NCBI GenBank assembly: GCA_019828545.1
Contig: JACVRA010000192.1
Coordinates: 475,936-539,935, forward strand
Length of the DNA: 64,000 nt
Reading direction: 5' to 3'
DNA from: Paracamarosporium sp. OC-R06-R3
Lineage: Eukaryota > Ascomycota > Dothideomycetes > Pleosporales > Didymosphaeriaceae
Every line of letters begins with the position of its first letter. The stretch's first letter is position 1. The notes below the pieces were generated by a model. The model was given only the letters and a program-made list of their open reading frames with translations. It was not told the origin of the DNA and did not search any database. Of this stretch, positions 56,401-64,000 are shown piece after piece. The translations under genes were made by a program, and so were the position numbers.

Positions 56401-58212
56401 CCTAGGCGGAACTCACTACAAGTGCCCCAACGCCGCTCACCAAATATCCTGTCGCCCGTGGGATCCCTCGGATCTGGAGACCATATCCATCATCTGCGCC
56501 ACAAAAGCAGTGCGCTGGCTCTCCTAAGCAGGGGGGATAAGGCTCAGGCTGAGATCGGCACTACATCTGCGAATGCAGCCGGAAAAGTAGACGGCGCCAC
56601 TGCGCGAGAGGTTTCTCGCTCTCGCAACCGACCCTCGTCTTTGGCGGGTGACCATAGGCATGGAAGCCCGTCACGTAATCGTCTCCGCGACGCTCACAAC
56701 TATACTGGTAACGATCCAGCGGTGCTGAAATTGCTCGACTCAATGCTTTTGGAGAGGTTCCCATTGGGAGCGACGGAGTTTGGACCGAAGATCGAAGCAT
56801 CGAACGAACCTGCCTTTATCCGCTATAAAGATGGCCATCAATCCCCAAACGGACTTCCGTGGAGACCAGAAGGCCGGTTGCTAGGCGTGTTAGGTGAACA
56901 CGCTGCTGCAGTACGAAGAATCGTAGTTGCTTCGGATCAAACCTTTTTTATTACTGGTTCAGATGACGGCACTGTCAAGATCTGGGACCCATCTCGCTTT
57001 GAGCGGCATCTCTCTCTAGGGGCACGACATACGTACAATCTTGGTGAAGGGGTCAATGTGACTAGTCTTTGCTTTGTTGAGCAGACCTACTGTTTTGTTG
57101 CCACAGGAAGCGACGGCAGTGTGCACGTTGTGAAGGTGAAATTTCATGAGGATAAGGAAGAGGATAACAAAGGTGACATTGTTGTCACGAGGAGATTCTC
57201 ACGACCCAGAATGTTGCGAGAGTACCAACTTCCCGAAGGCGACTACGTTACATGGTCCGATCATTACAACGATGATAATAAGTCCGTTCTTGTCATGGCG
57301 ACCAGGACATCAAAGGTGGTTGCGCTAGATCTGAAGACCATGACAGAGCTATACACGCTGAAGAATCTTGTTCAACACGGATATCCAACATGTTTCTGTG
57401 TTGACAAAAGAGCGCATTGGCTGTTGCTTGGTACGTCTCATGGTGTACTGGAGCTTTGGGATCTCCGGTTCAAGCTGCAGCTAAAATCCTGGGTCTTCCA
57501 CGCGGCAACAAGTATACATCGTCTCTATCTTCGCCGAACCGGGAAGCCACGCGTCTATATTACTGGCGGCACTGGGCAAGGCGAAGTCACGGTTTGGGAC
57601 ATAGAAAAGACCATTTGTAAGGAAGTGTACCGAACTGGCACAGCGAAGGACATCGGATCAAAGACCACGACGCTTGTAGATCTCGATATGGAAACAAACG
57701 GTGGAATGCTCGATCGTTTTTCCACATTAGAACCGACGGCCAGTACGGCTCCGGATAAGGGTGTTAGAGCCATTGTCGTAGCAACCCAAGCCACCGCCCA
57801 AAAACCGGGAGCCAGGGTACACACATTCCTCCTAACCGCGGGCCCTGACTGGAAAGTTCGATATTGGGATACTGCTCGTCAGGATACGTCTATCGTCGTT
57901 AGCGGTCTGGGTCCTGACGAGGCCAGGCCGCAATATACGACTAGCCAATCGCCGTCGTCTCCGGAGACATTAATAGTCATTGAACGGCTATCTCAGTCCC
58001 ATAACCCAAGTCAAATCTCCACAAGTAAGGACAACCGGAGCGGAAGTAAAAAGGTAATGGGAAAGAGCAGTCGCTCTGGCTTGATCACTGTGCAACAGCA
58101 GCATCTGCTGGGAGGGCATTTGGATACAATTATGGACGTTGCGCTCGTGGAACAGCCGTATGGAATGGTGGTTAGTGCAGATCGGTCAGGTAGAATATAT
58201 GTTACCGCGTAG
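53500..58212 (+). CDS. vps15: Serine/threonine protein kinase Vps15, PI3-kinase regulatory subunit
   Basis: Vps15 binds and controls the class III PI3-kinase Vps34 in autophagy and endosomal sorting. A single exon encodes 1570 residues. The start MGQGFSL supplies an N-myristoylation site, as in the family. The kinase domain (about residues 25-320) has the Vps15-type loop IYHGDIKTENIL in place of HRD, and DFS in LTDFSASYKPP in place of DFG, both normal for this family. A HEAT-repeat region follows (about 390-780), then a Ser-rich linker and a C-terminal WD40 propeller (from about 1120: LLGVLGEHAAAVRRIVVASD, GSDDGTVKIWD, YVTA at the end). All domains are complete and no intron is needed. Confidence 0.96.
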   Translation: MGQGFSLTTLSAGSANIDVPELADLRYEKSLGAARFMKSVRARHKDGLVVARVVMKPFAQLDLDHYVRRLAAERKLLADVPNALGYHRILETAVGGYLVRQYIHSSLYDRLSTRPFLEDIEKKWLSFQLLCAVRDCHARGIYHGDIKTENILVTSWNWLYLTDFSASYKPPYLPEDNPADFSFYFDMSGRRTCYLAPERFLGPGAQPEGEGTVTWAMDIFSVGCVIAELFLESPIFNLSQLYKYRTGEYDPTQLHLSKIKDKEVRELITHMIQMDPSSRMSAEDYLEHWQGKVFPHYFYGFLQQYMHSITDPTSGRKPVTTAIEHLGEPDDRIEQIYNDFDKISHLLSSNGGNVPEKPNHSPPKPNARLFPLCIDIPNYQHQASPTPSLAVDDGNLVFLTIVVSSLRGTARASARLRGLELLLAFAERLTDEAKLDRVVPYVALLLTDKCVQVKVAALRTMTQILDMVRVVSPVNAYVFPEYVLPRLERYLPDSSATVSPLVRMHYAWCIGTLATTAARYLDVIQTLRAEGTLPAAVPEAEEELTSSIHRNQFDLDRQNLLEAFEKHTKSLLIDSNSSVRRAMLRSVGELCVFFGSPRANDVVLSHLNTYLNDPDWMLKCAFFEAIVGVAVFVGSASLEGYILPLMVQALTDPEEYVVEKVIRALSAIAEQGLFQRSKAWELVDIVARLTMHPNIWIREAATQFISAAAKCLSIADNHSILINLIRPYLKIIPSEFTELRLLDSLKKPLSRLIMDMASNWVTQAQKGLFWAPAKQQQTFSFGSPDDTLPTISGRELDPKVLQRMQKTDEDDQWIRKLRNAGLAPDDDFKLVALREFVWRVTRRRRSDGLTSNPTKFNSMVSLKDLDIRPRTVLFENAQQTVEEAHRLSNQNDGYQPKTIRDALLDASRTDTETHDVRKLAQSNSHTDKSIREGQRPRRISIPTRPKMASSPSDLRSGIDSPASDTTDPRRNSLQVPQRRSPNILSPVGSLGSGDHIHHLRHKSSALALLSRGDKAQAEIGTTSANAAGKVDGATAREVSRSRNRPSSLAGDHRHGSPSRNRLRDAHNYTGNDPAVLKLLDSMLLERFPLGATEFGPKIEASNEPAFIRYKDGHQSPNGLPWRPEGRLLGVLGEHAAAVRRIVVASDQTFFITGSDDGTVKIWDPSRFERHLSLGARHTYNLGEGVNVTSLCFVEQTYCFVATGSDGSVHVVKVKFHEDKEEDNKGDIVVTRRFSRPRMLREYQLPEGDYVTWSDHYNDDNKSVLVMATRTSKVVALDLKTMTELYTLKNLVQHGYPTCFCVDKRAHWLLLGTSHGVLELWDLRFKLQLKSWVFHAATSIHRLYLRRTGKPRVYITGGTGQGEVTVWDIEKTICKEVYRTGTAKDIGSKTTTLVDLDMETNGGMLDRFSTLEPTASTAPDKGVRAIVVATQATAQKPGARVHTFLLTAGPDWKVRYWDTARQDTSIVVSGLGPDEARPQYTTSQSPSSPETLIVIERLSQSHNPSQISTSKDNRSGSKKVMGKSSRSGLITVQQQHLLGGHLDTIMDVALVEQPYGMVVSADRSGRIYVTA

Positions 58213-58727
58213 CTGGACTTAGGTGACTAGAAAGCTTTGAGTAGAACACACCGCATTGCGAGTAAATTACGTACAGAGTTCACACTTCAGCCTGGTCCAG
58301 GCTTCCAATGTGCTATCTAGCAAGGCTGCAGCCTTGATTGTGGCTATTTCACATGGTGCAACACTGACCACTGTCTTACACTCATCCTGTTGACCGGTTT
58401 CCTGCTCTCGTGTCATCATGTCGCTTTTGCTTGCTTATAATGCCGTATCAGAGGCCAAGCGCGGCATCCGGTGAAGACTACAAGCCTCCAGGCCTATCAT
58501 TGCATATAGCCTTGTATGTTGTGCAGACGCCTCGCCAATGCCGCGTCCGATCTCACCTCGATGGCATACGTTAAATTCTCCGCTTTTTAGCCTAGTCAAC
58601 GCCCGAAGCCTTTGGCGGCGCTCTCTGTCCTTCTTTTTCCTTCGCTCAAGTACTTTGGTGGATCATCTCTTCTTCTAAAATTTAGTGAAAAATCGATAAG
58701 ATAAAGTTGATTCTAGCCTCAATCGCC
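58213..58727. other. Intergenic spacer
   Basis: Contains the vps15 3' end and the promoter of the next gene. No coding sequence seen. Confidence 0.4.
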
Positions 58728-59339
58728 ATGCCTTCCTGTACAATCTGCAAAGCTTATTTCACCGGCCGTGGCAGCTATTGTTCCCATCACAACCCTTATC
58801 TTCAGACCTACTATAGCACTACTGATTCCAACGGCATCAAGTATCGCACCGGTGCTCTCACGAAGTACCCTTACCGCCCCCGCAAGTCGATAGACATCGA
58901 GTTCCGTGATAGCCACCATGCACTCGAACCGTACCATCAGCACGCATCCTCTAACACGCTCGCCCTTGCTGGTTACGATCCCGAACTGATCCACGACTAT
59001 CACGATCTTAAGCATAGACAAGGTAGCGGCCTAGTACTATCCACATCAAGCCTGAAGCCTTTGGAATACACCTTCGAGAGGTTGAGTTCGACACACGCCA
59101 TTACACACCTCACCTACACAATAGATACCCATGGTACAAGGAGTATTACGGCTACGGCGAACCACGAGCGCGAGCAGTGCTCCAGTTGTGGGGCTTTCTT
59201 TCCAGACCGATATCGATTAGTGGACCACTATACCGACTACCCAGTGCAGTGCGATGTGCACAATATGTGCTTAAGATGTAGGGACCGGATCCCGGCTAAC
59301 ATTATCGGTTCAACTTTTGCTGACTGTTTGGGGATATAG
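58728..59339 (+). CDS. Hypothetical Cys/His-rich protein, 203 residues
   Basis: A single-exon ORF from ATG 58728 (an upstream TTG was not taken). Cysteines lie in two groups. The N-terminal group is CTICKAYFTGRGSYCSHH. The C-terminal group is CSSCGAFFPDRYRLVDHYTD and CDVHNMCLRCRDRI. The spacing suggests two zinc-binding units, the second like a degenerate C2H2 finger. The part between is Tyr/His-rich and polar. I do not recognise the family. No signal peptide or membrane segment. Confidence 0.6.
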   Translation: MPSCTICKAYFTGRGSYCSHHNPYLQTYYSTTDSNGIKYRTGALTKYPYRPRKSIDIEFRDSHHALEPYHQHASSNTLALAGYDPELIHDYHDLKHRQGSGLVLSTSSLKPLEYTFERLSSTHAITHLTYTIDTHGTRSITATANHEREQCSSCGAFFPDRYRLVDHYTDYPVQCDVHNMCLRCRDRIPANIIGSTFADCLGI

Positions 59340-60073
59340 GGGATGACGTACTCGTGCACGCTGAGGAGGAGAGACACGAGCGGTGCTTTATCAGAGGTTG
59401 TAGGAGCGTGTATAGGCAGGAAGACGGGTGGAAGGGAGCGGTCATCAAAGGGCATATCCGGGGCATGCATGCATGAGGCGAATGCGCTTACTATGACCTG
59501 GCGTACGGCTGGTGTGGACACAGAAGTCAACAGTTTTTTACTCAAATTTTAGTGACTCATGGCATTCTACAGCTCTTCTGCTATTAACATCAACGATTAG
59601 GGCTAAGTGAGTAATGTACTTAACAGGCAAGTGGCTCACGATACTAAGCCTCTGGGAAGCGTAATGTCTAAACTCCAAGAGCAAGCATCAAGGTCCACAG
59701 TGGGAGCAGCCTATTATCAGAGCTTGATCAGTTACCTAGTCAAGAAGGTATGTGTAGCGGTCGCAAAGGCTAATGGTGAGTTGGGAAAAAGAAAACCTCA
59801 ATGGAGATATCACAGAAACCCGAGAATGGCTCTCTCCATGGGTTGGTGCACATATCGCATAACGGCGCTCCGATTTGCCGACTCACATCCGATTGTACCC
59901 TTCTACCCTTGTACCCTAGCATCAGCTCAGGCTGATCACGGTAATACTTTGCGACCTCAAACTTACAAATACGCTCCAAGATCCTTGATTACTCGCACGA
60001 TCAGCTGAGTTCAAAGGTAGCTACTCATCGAAAGCATTTGTTCAATTCTCTACGATTTAGTGACTACATAAAG
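59340..60073. other. Intergenic with a weak small ORF
   Basis: An ORF of 114 codons from ATG 59664 to 60008 begins MSKLQEQASRSTVGAAYYQS. A GTATGT donor occurs after LISYLVKK (near 59748), and a CACAG acceptor near 59815, so a short spliced gene is possible, but no reading after the acceptor is convincing. The right end is the promoter of the hydrolase gene. Confidence 0.3.
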
Positions 60074-61054
60074 ATGGGAATTTTCGGCTCTTCTGAAAGG
60101 CCCCCACCTTCATCGGCCCCGGACCCTTCCAAACTTACCCTACGGCCCGAAGAAAACAAAAGTCTCAGCCTCTCCGATGGACGCACAATTGGTTTTGCGA
60201 CCTACGGTTCAACAGATCCATCAGATCCAGCCATCTTCTTGTTCCATGGCATGCCCGGCTGTCGACTCGTAGGCCGTAGCTGGGATAAACTCTGCAAGAA
60301 CATTGGCGCCCGCTTGATCACCATCGACCGTCCTGGCAATGGCCTATCCACCTTGGCCGATCGAGGATTAACTCAATGGCCTGAAGATGTATTGAACGTA
60401 GCGGATCATCTTAAAATCAATCGTTTCAGTATTGTAGGCGGAAGCGCAGGGGGACCTTTTGCTCTAGCGTGTGCACGTTTTATTCCCAAAGAACGATTGC
60501 GAGGCACCACCGTGGTGTGTGGCATCGCGCCGATCGAAGCTTTCCTTGATACAACTCCTTACCTCTCGTGGCGTTTGGGAGGCCTTACATCATGGGCTGT
60601 CAAGCTTGCTGCGCGGTATGTCATCTTACCGGCTCTTCTTTCTCCATACCGCGATCTGGATCCCGCTCGGCTCAAGCGCACTTTAGAGGATCAATGCCAA
60701 ACGCCAGAAGAGAAAGAATTCCTCAACCCAGATCCGAATAGAGAGACGGACCTCGATGACGCGGTGGCAGGGCTTCTAGAATCATTCAAACAAGGGACCG
60801 GGGGCTTCATTCAAGATGGAAGTATCACTTCTCGAGATTGGGGATTTGATATAAGAGAGATTGACAGTGAGAAGATCTGGCTTTGGCATGGGGATCAGGA
60901 TACTGTTGCGCCGATCGCTACTGCAAAATGGATAGATGAGCGCTTGGGTGGGGGGAGGCTAAGAGTCCTGAAAGGAGGAACACACTCTACAATATGGAAA
61001 CATCACGAGAGGGAAATATTTCAGGAAAGCGCTGAGTTACTAGTACAAAAGTAA
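60074..61054 (+). CDS. Alpha/beta hydrolase
   Basis: A single-exon gene of 326 residues with the alpha/beta hydrolase fold. The oxyanion motif is HGMPGCR (near 58-64), the nucleophile elbow GGSAGG with Ser124, the acid is in HGDQDTVAP and the histidine in GGTHSTIWK. All three triad positions are present, so it should be active; the substrate is unknown. The start is ATG 60074 (an in-frame upstream TTG was rejected). MGIFGSSE could be myristoylated (Gly2, Ser6). No signal peptide. It is the last intact gene before the AT-rich transposon block. Confidence 0.88.
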   Translation: MGIFGSSERPPPSSAPDPSKLTLRPEENKSLSLSDGRTIGFATYGSTDPSDPAIFLFHGMPGCRLVGRSWDKLCKNIGARLITIDRPGNGLSTLADRGLTQWPEDVLNVADHLKINRFSIVGGSAGGPFALACARFIPKERLRGTTVVCGIAPIEAFLDTTPYLSWRLGGLTSWAVKLAARYVILPALLSPYRDLDPARLKRTLEDQCQTPEEKEFLNPDPNRETDLDDAVAGLLESFKQGTGGFIQDGSITSRDWGFDIREIDSEKIWLWHGDQDTVAPIATAKWIDERLGGGRLRVLKGGTHSTIWKHHEREIFQESAELLVQK

Positions 61055-61437
61055 CTTTAGTTATTATTTACTAATATACTTAATAAGCAAGCTAATTAGG
61101 CTGTAAGACCACTGTTAACGGGCGTACTACGTACCTGGTCTGATCTGTACTAAGGCAGTAGGGTTTACTCGTAGCGGGGCCGTGGGGCTTTAGTGATGGA
61201 AAGCAGTTTGGCAACGAAGGGTGTTGAGCTCCAATCAAGTATTGAAGATACTTAACAACGTATCAAGAGAAGACTGATTGTTCTTTATATAGAAGAAGTG
61301 CTTGCAATTTAGATAGCTAAGTTGACTACAAAGAATAGGAAAAGTATAGAGATCCTCCTAGACTATATACCAGTCGTCCCATCCTTTAATCTTGTCCTAA
61401 TTGGTCTCTACTCTCTCTGCTCTAGGAGAGCGCCCCG

Positions 61438-61520
61438 AGCGCTCTCTCCGCCAAGAGAGAGCGCTGTCACGTGATTCCTCTAAGCGCTCTCTCTGCTGAG
61501 AGCTTTGTCACGTGATTCCT
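61438..61520 (+). repeat. Two imperfect direct repeats with CACGTG
   Basis: Unit 1 (61438-61479) and unit 2 (61483-61520) both start AGCGCTCTCTC and end TGTCACGTGATTCCT (61465-61479 and 61506-61520, identical 15-mers). The middle parts differ by substitutions and a short gap. Each unit also contains an inverted GAGAG/CTCTC pair. Confidence 0.75.
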
Positions 61521-61563
61521 GCTGACTCATCCTGCCCTGCAGGATCCCTTTGTCGCCTTAATC

Positions 61564-61591
61564 GGCGTTGGGCCTAGAGGGCCCCAACGCC
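61564..61591. repeat. GC-rich inverted repeat
   Basis: Arms GGCGTTGGGCC (61564-61574) and GGCCCCAACGCC (61580-61591) pair with one bulged base around a 5-base loop. It is unusual in this AT-rich surrounding. Confidence 0.65.
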
Positions 61592-61775
61592 TTATACTTA
61601 TTATCTTATAGCTATTCCCTCCTTATACTTATAATATTACCCCCCTGTCTAGGGTTTTTATCCTAAAGACTCGTCTAATTTATTAATTATACTATATTAT
61701 ATTATTTAAGTATAAAGGTAAGTATTTTTATTTTATTATATTTTTTTCCCCTTTGTTTTTATTTATTTAACTATA

Positions 61776-61830
61776 ACGTGTCCGGTAGGCGAGCGCCCAG
61801 TGCAAGCGAGCGCCCAACTCATCAACTTTT
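61776..61830 (+). repeat. Left terminal inverted repeat
   Basis: Starts ACGTGTCCGGTAGGC directly after the TA duplication and ends ATCAACTTTT. It retains more C and G than its right partner. Confidence 0.9.
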
Positions 61831-61855
61831 TATAATGCATTGCCTACTAACAACA

Positions 61856-63505
61856 ATGGCTCAACCACGTATTACTCAATCGCCCTCTAACGAAGCAAAC
61901 GTTATTCTAGCTATTTTAGCTCTTAATTAAAACTAATTTCAAAGTAAGCAGCGCGCTGCTACTACATACCAAGTCTCTCGAAGAATAATAGATCGCCGAC
62001 GCGCTAGAATCGCTGCGCGACGCGATTGTAAGCCCAACTCAAAAAAGCTTACCAAGCTAGAAGAGGAGGTAATTATTAGCTATATACTTGACCTGGATTC
62101 GCGAGGGTTTCCGCCTACGCTGAGTGCTGTGCGAGATATGGCGGATAAGCTGCTTGCTGAGCGCGGTGCTGGCAAGGTGGGCGAGAAGTGGCCGCGCAAC
62201 TTTGTCAAGCGAACAGACAGCCTTACAACGCGTTTCAATCGGCCGTACGATCGACAGAGAGCCCTATGTGAGGATCCAGAGGCTATCAGGGCTTGGTTCG
62301 AGCTTATATCGCGCACGAAGGCCACCTATGGTATCTGTGATCAGGATACCTACAACTTCGACAAGACAGGCTTTATAATGGGCAAGATATCAGCTCAGCT
62401 TGTTGTTACAGGCTCAGAGAGACGCGGCAGGCCGAAAGCAATACAGCCAGGCAATCGCAAGTAGGTTACAGCAGTTCAGGCAATCAACGCTGCTGGGTGG
62501 GCGATCCCGCCCTTCATTATCTTCGCCGGCCAGTATCACCTCTCTGCCTGGTACAAAGACGATAATATACCGTACAACTAGGCTTTTACAATAAGCAATA
62601 ACGGCTGGACAACTAACGAGCTTAGGGTAGAGTGGCTAAAGCACTTTATTAAGCATACAGCAGAGCGTAGGGTAGACGCGCACCAGCTGCTTATACTTAA
62701 CGGCCATAAGAGCCACAACTCGCTCGAATTTCAGCAGCTTTGCAAGGATAATAATATTTATACCCTCTGTATGCCGCCGCATTCGTCGCACCTCCTGCAG
62801 CCGCTTGACGTTGGCTGCTTTTCGCCATTGAAGCGCGCGTACAGTCGCCAAATCGAAAGCCTTATACGTGACTACATTAACTATATTACGAAGCTAGAGT
62901 TTCTACCAGCCTTCTACGCAGCCTATAACCAGTCAATTACAAAGGAGAACATCTGCGCAAGCTTTTGAGGCGCTGGCCTAGTACCATACGATCTAGAGGC
63001 GGTGCTATCAAAGCTTGATATAAAGCTTCGCACGCCAACGCCGCCTACGCAAGAGGTCACCCTCTAGGAAGCCAGAACACTAAGTAACGCGCGCGAGTTG
63101 AAGGCTTAATTAACATTAATTCGCAATAGGGTTCGGAGGTACAAAAGCTCGTCGCCTACTTCTATCATTGCAGTAATTAATTAGCTTGAAAAAGGTGCTA
63201 AGGTAATGCTTCATTCCGCTGCGTTACTTAAGGGTTAAGTTATTAGTCTTAAGAAAGCAAATGAGGCCGCTACAGCGCGTAGAAAGCGCAAGAAGAAGAG
63301 GATCCAGCAGCAAGGCACCTTAACAAAGGTAAAGGCAGAGGAGATTATTACTTAAAAGGAGGTTAAGCAGCAGCTTAAGGGGGAAACGTATTAGGGTAAG
63401 GCGTAATTAGGTGTAAGTTAGTAGGCTTCAGCGCGCTGCAGCCGCTGCAGAAAGACCAGCCATAATACACAAATATATAAAATAAATACTAGAGATTATA
63501 TATAA
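61856..63505 (+). pseudogene. Transposase (DDE, pogo/Fot1 group), multiple stops
   Basis: From ATG 61856 one frame runs 550 codons to a stop at 63503-63505 with about 14 internal stops and no indel. Recognisable parts are a helix-turn-helix/CENP-B-like N-terminus (KLTKLEEEVIISYILDLDSR, NFVKRTDSLTTRFNRPYD), a DDE domain, and a C-terminal zinc knuckle (RCSRCRKTSHN). The first acidic residue is kept in YNFDKTGF (Asp at 62360). The second is changed to Asn in LILNGHKSHN (62699), and the third is kept in PLDVGCF (62807). Several stops replace a conserved Trp (TGG to TAG or TGA), for example before VTAVQAINAAGW and before AFTISNNGWTTNE. The protein cannot be made. Confidence 0.93.
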
Positions 63506-63570
63506 TCTAGACTAGTAATTTTACTTCACTATCTTATTACATTACTAAAATACGTCGCTGCAAAGGCACG

Positions 63571-63625
63571 AAAAGTTAATAGATTAGATACTTACTTACA
63601 CTAAACACTTGCCTACTAGACACGT
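63571..63625 (-). repeat. Right terminal inverted repeat
   Basis: The reverse complement starts ACGTGTCTAGTAGGC and ends ATTAACTTTT, matching the left repeat without gaps. Confidence 0.9.
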
Positions 63626-63627
63626 TA

Positions 63628-64000
63628 TTAAAAGTTTAGTTTTTCTTAACTTAATATTTTTATTATTATATTAACTAGATCTTTATTATTAGTATTAAAA
63701 TACTAACCCTCTATAGTTACTATAAAGAGTAGGGTTTAAAATATATAATAAAGTTATTAACTAGTTATTATACTATTAGGATCCAGGATCCAACATAGGA
63801 AGGAAGCCGTTTATAATAACAAGAAACGACCTTAGCCCCACTAACTAATTAGGTAACGTCTTACGGTGTCCTACACGCCAAGCCTTAAGACACTAAAACC
63901 ACGTAACCAGCGTTATGTAATTATACTATAGGATCTTACAGATCCTATGTATGGGATTCTATAAAACCATAGGATTCTATAGGATTTGTTATATATATAG
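63628..64000. other. AT-rich flank at the window end
   Basis: No coding sequence. GGATCCA occurs twice in tandem near 63779-63792, and short repeats of the type ATAGGATTCTATAGGAT occur after 63920. Probably further repeat-derived sequence, cut by the window edge. Confidence 0.45.
63928..63948. repeat. Perfect 9-bp inverted repeat
   Basis: ATAGGATCT and AGATCCTAT are separated by three bases (TAC). Confidence 0.8.

Larger units (their letters stand above)
61055..61773. other. AT-rich flank of the transposon
   Basis: The base composition changes just after the hydrolase stop. Most of this stretch is very rich in A and T, especially 61600-61770, with a GC-rich island at 61430-61595 that carries imperfect repeats and a hairpin. 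No coding sequence. It may be the remnant of another RIP-mutated repeat. Confidence 0.55.
61776..63625 (+). mobile_element. Fot1/pogo-type DNA transposon, RIP-inactivated
   Basis: A complete 1850-bp element of the Tc1/mariner superfamily, pogo/Fot1 group. It has 55-bp terminal inverted repeats (61776-61830 and 63571-63625), a TA target duplication on both sides (61774-61775, 63626-63627) and one transposase reading frame. The two inverted repeats differ at 18 of 55 positions and every difference is a transition. The coding region has about 14 stop codons but no frameshift. Both facts point to RIP and not to ordinary decay. Confidence 0.92.

Noticed and set aside
59664..60008. ORF of 114 codons before the hydrolase gene
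   Set aside because: The first part reads like protein and ends at a possible donor, but no downstream exon could be matched; noted only as intergenic content.

Overview
The window is nuclear DNA from a filamentous ascomycete. Short GT-AG introns of about 45-160 nt interrupt many genes. The best-recognised proteins are typical of Pezizomycotina, and the right end carries a transposon mutated only by C-to-T and G-to-A changes, the mark of repeat-induced point mutation (RIP). Gene content (GH11 xylanase, Chm7, CYP504-like P450) suggests Dothideomycetes, perhaps Pleosporales; that placement is inference.

Layout. 1-2.5 kb: the 3' part of an L-asparaginase gene, then a secreted GH11 xylanase. 3.1-9.1 kb: a complex I ESSS/NDUFB11 subunit, an ESCRT-III Chm7/CHMP7 protein, the GTPase Gpn2, and the checkpoint protein Bub3 divergent from Gpn2. 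9.8-11.2 kb: a small Cys-containing ORF and a broken SET-domain gene. 11.6-24 kb: Iml1 and an Lst4/FNIP homologue, two regulators of Rag GTPases and TORC1, transcribed divergently from a 2.9 kb spacer with two short upstream ORFs. 27.2-30 kb: Nup49 and Fip1, head to head with start codons 8 bp apart. 30.4-41.6 kb, all on the minus strand: glutathionyl-hydroquinone reductase, mitochondrial RNA polymerase, a type II membrane protein resembling fungal GT2-type glycosyltransferases, and a CYP504-like P450. 44.7-50.2 kb: three genes of unknown function, one of them a split gene made of exons too short to stand out as ORFs. 51.5 kb: an intron-containing tRNA-Gln(UUG). 51.9-58.2 kb: Alg2 and Vps15 divergent from a 149 bp promoter. 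58.7-61 kb: a small Cys/His-rich protein and an alpha/beta hydrolase. 61.1-64 kb: an AT-rich block with a complete but dead Fot1/pogo-type transposon (55 bp inverted repeats, TA target duplication).

Most of the window is conserved housekeeping sequence. No metabolite cluster, CRISPR array or defence island is visible. The points most worth following are the Iml1/Lst4 pairing with uORFs, the overlapping Nup49/Fip1 promoter and N-terminal extension of Fip1, the SET pseudogene, the split gene at 47.1-47.6 kb, and the RIP signature in the transposon. Splice sites were placed by reading frame, GT-AG (once GC-AG) borders and family similarity; all are predictions.
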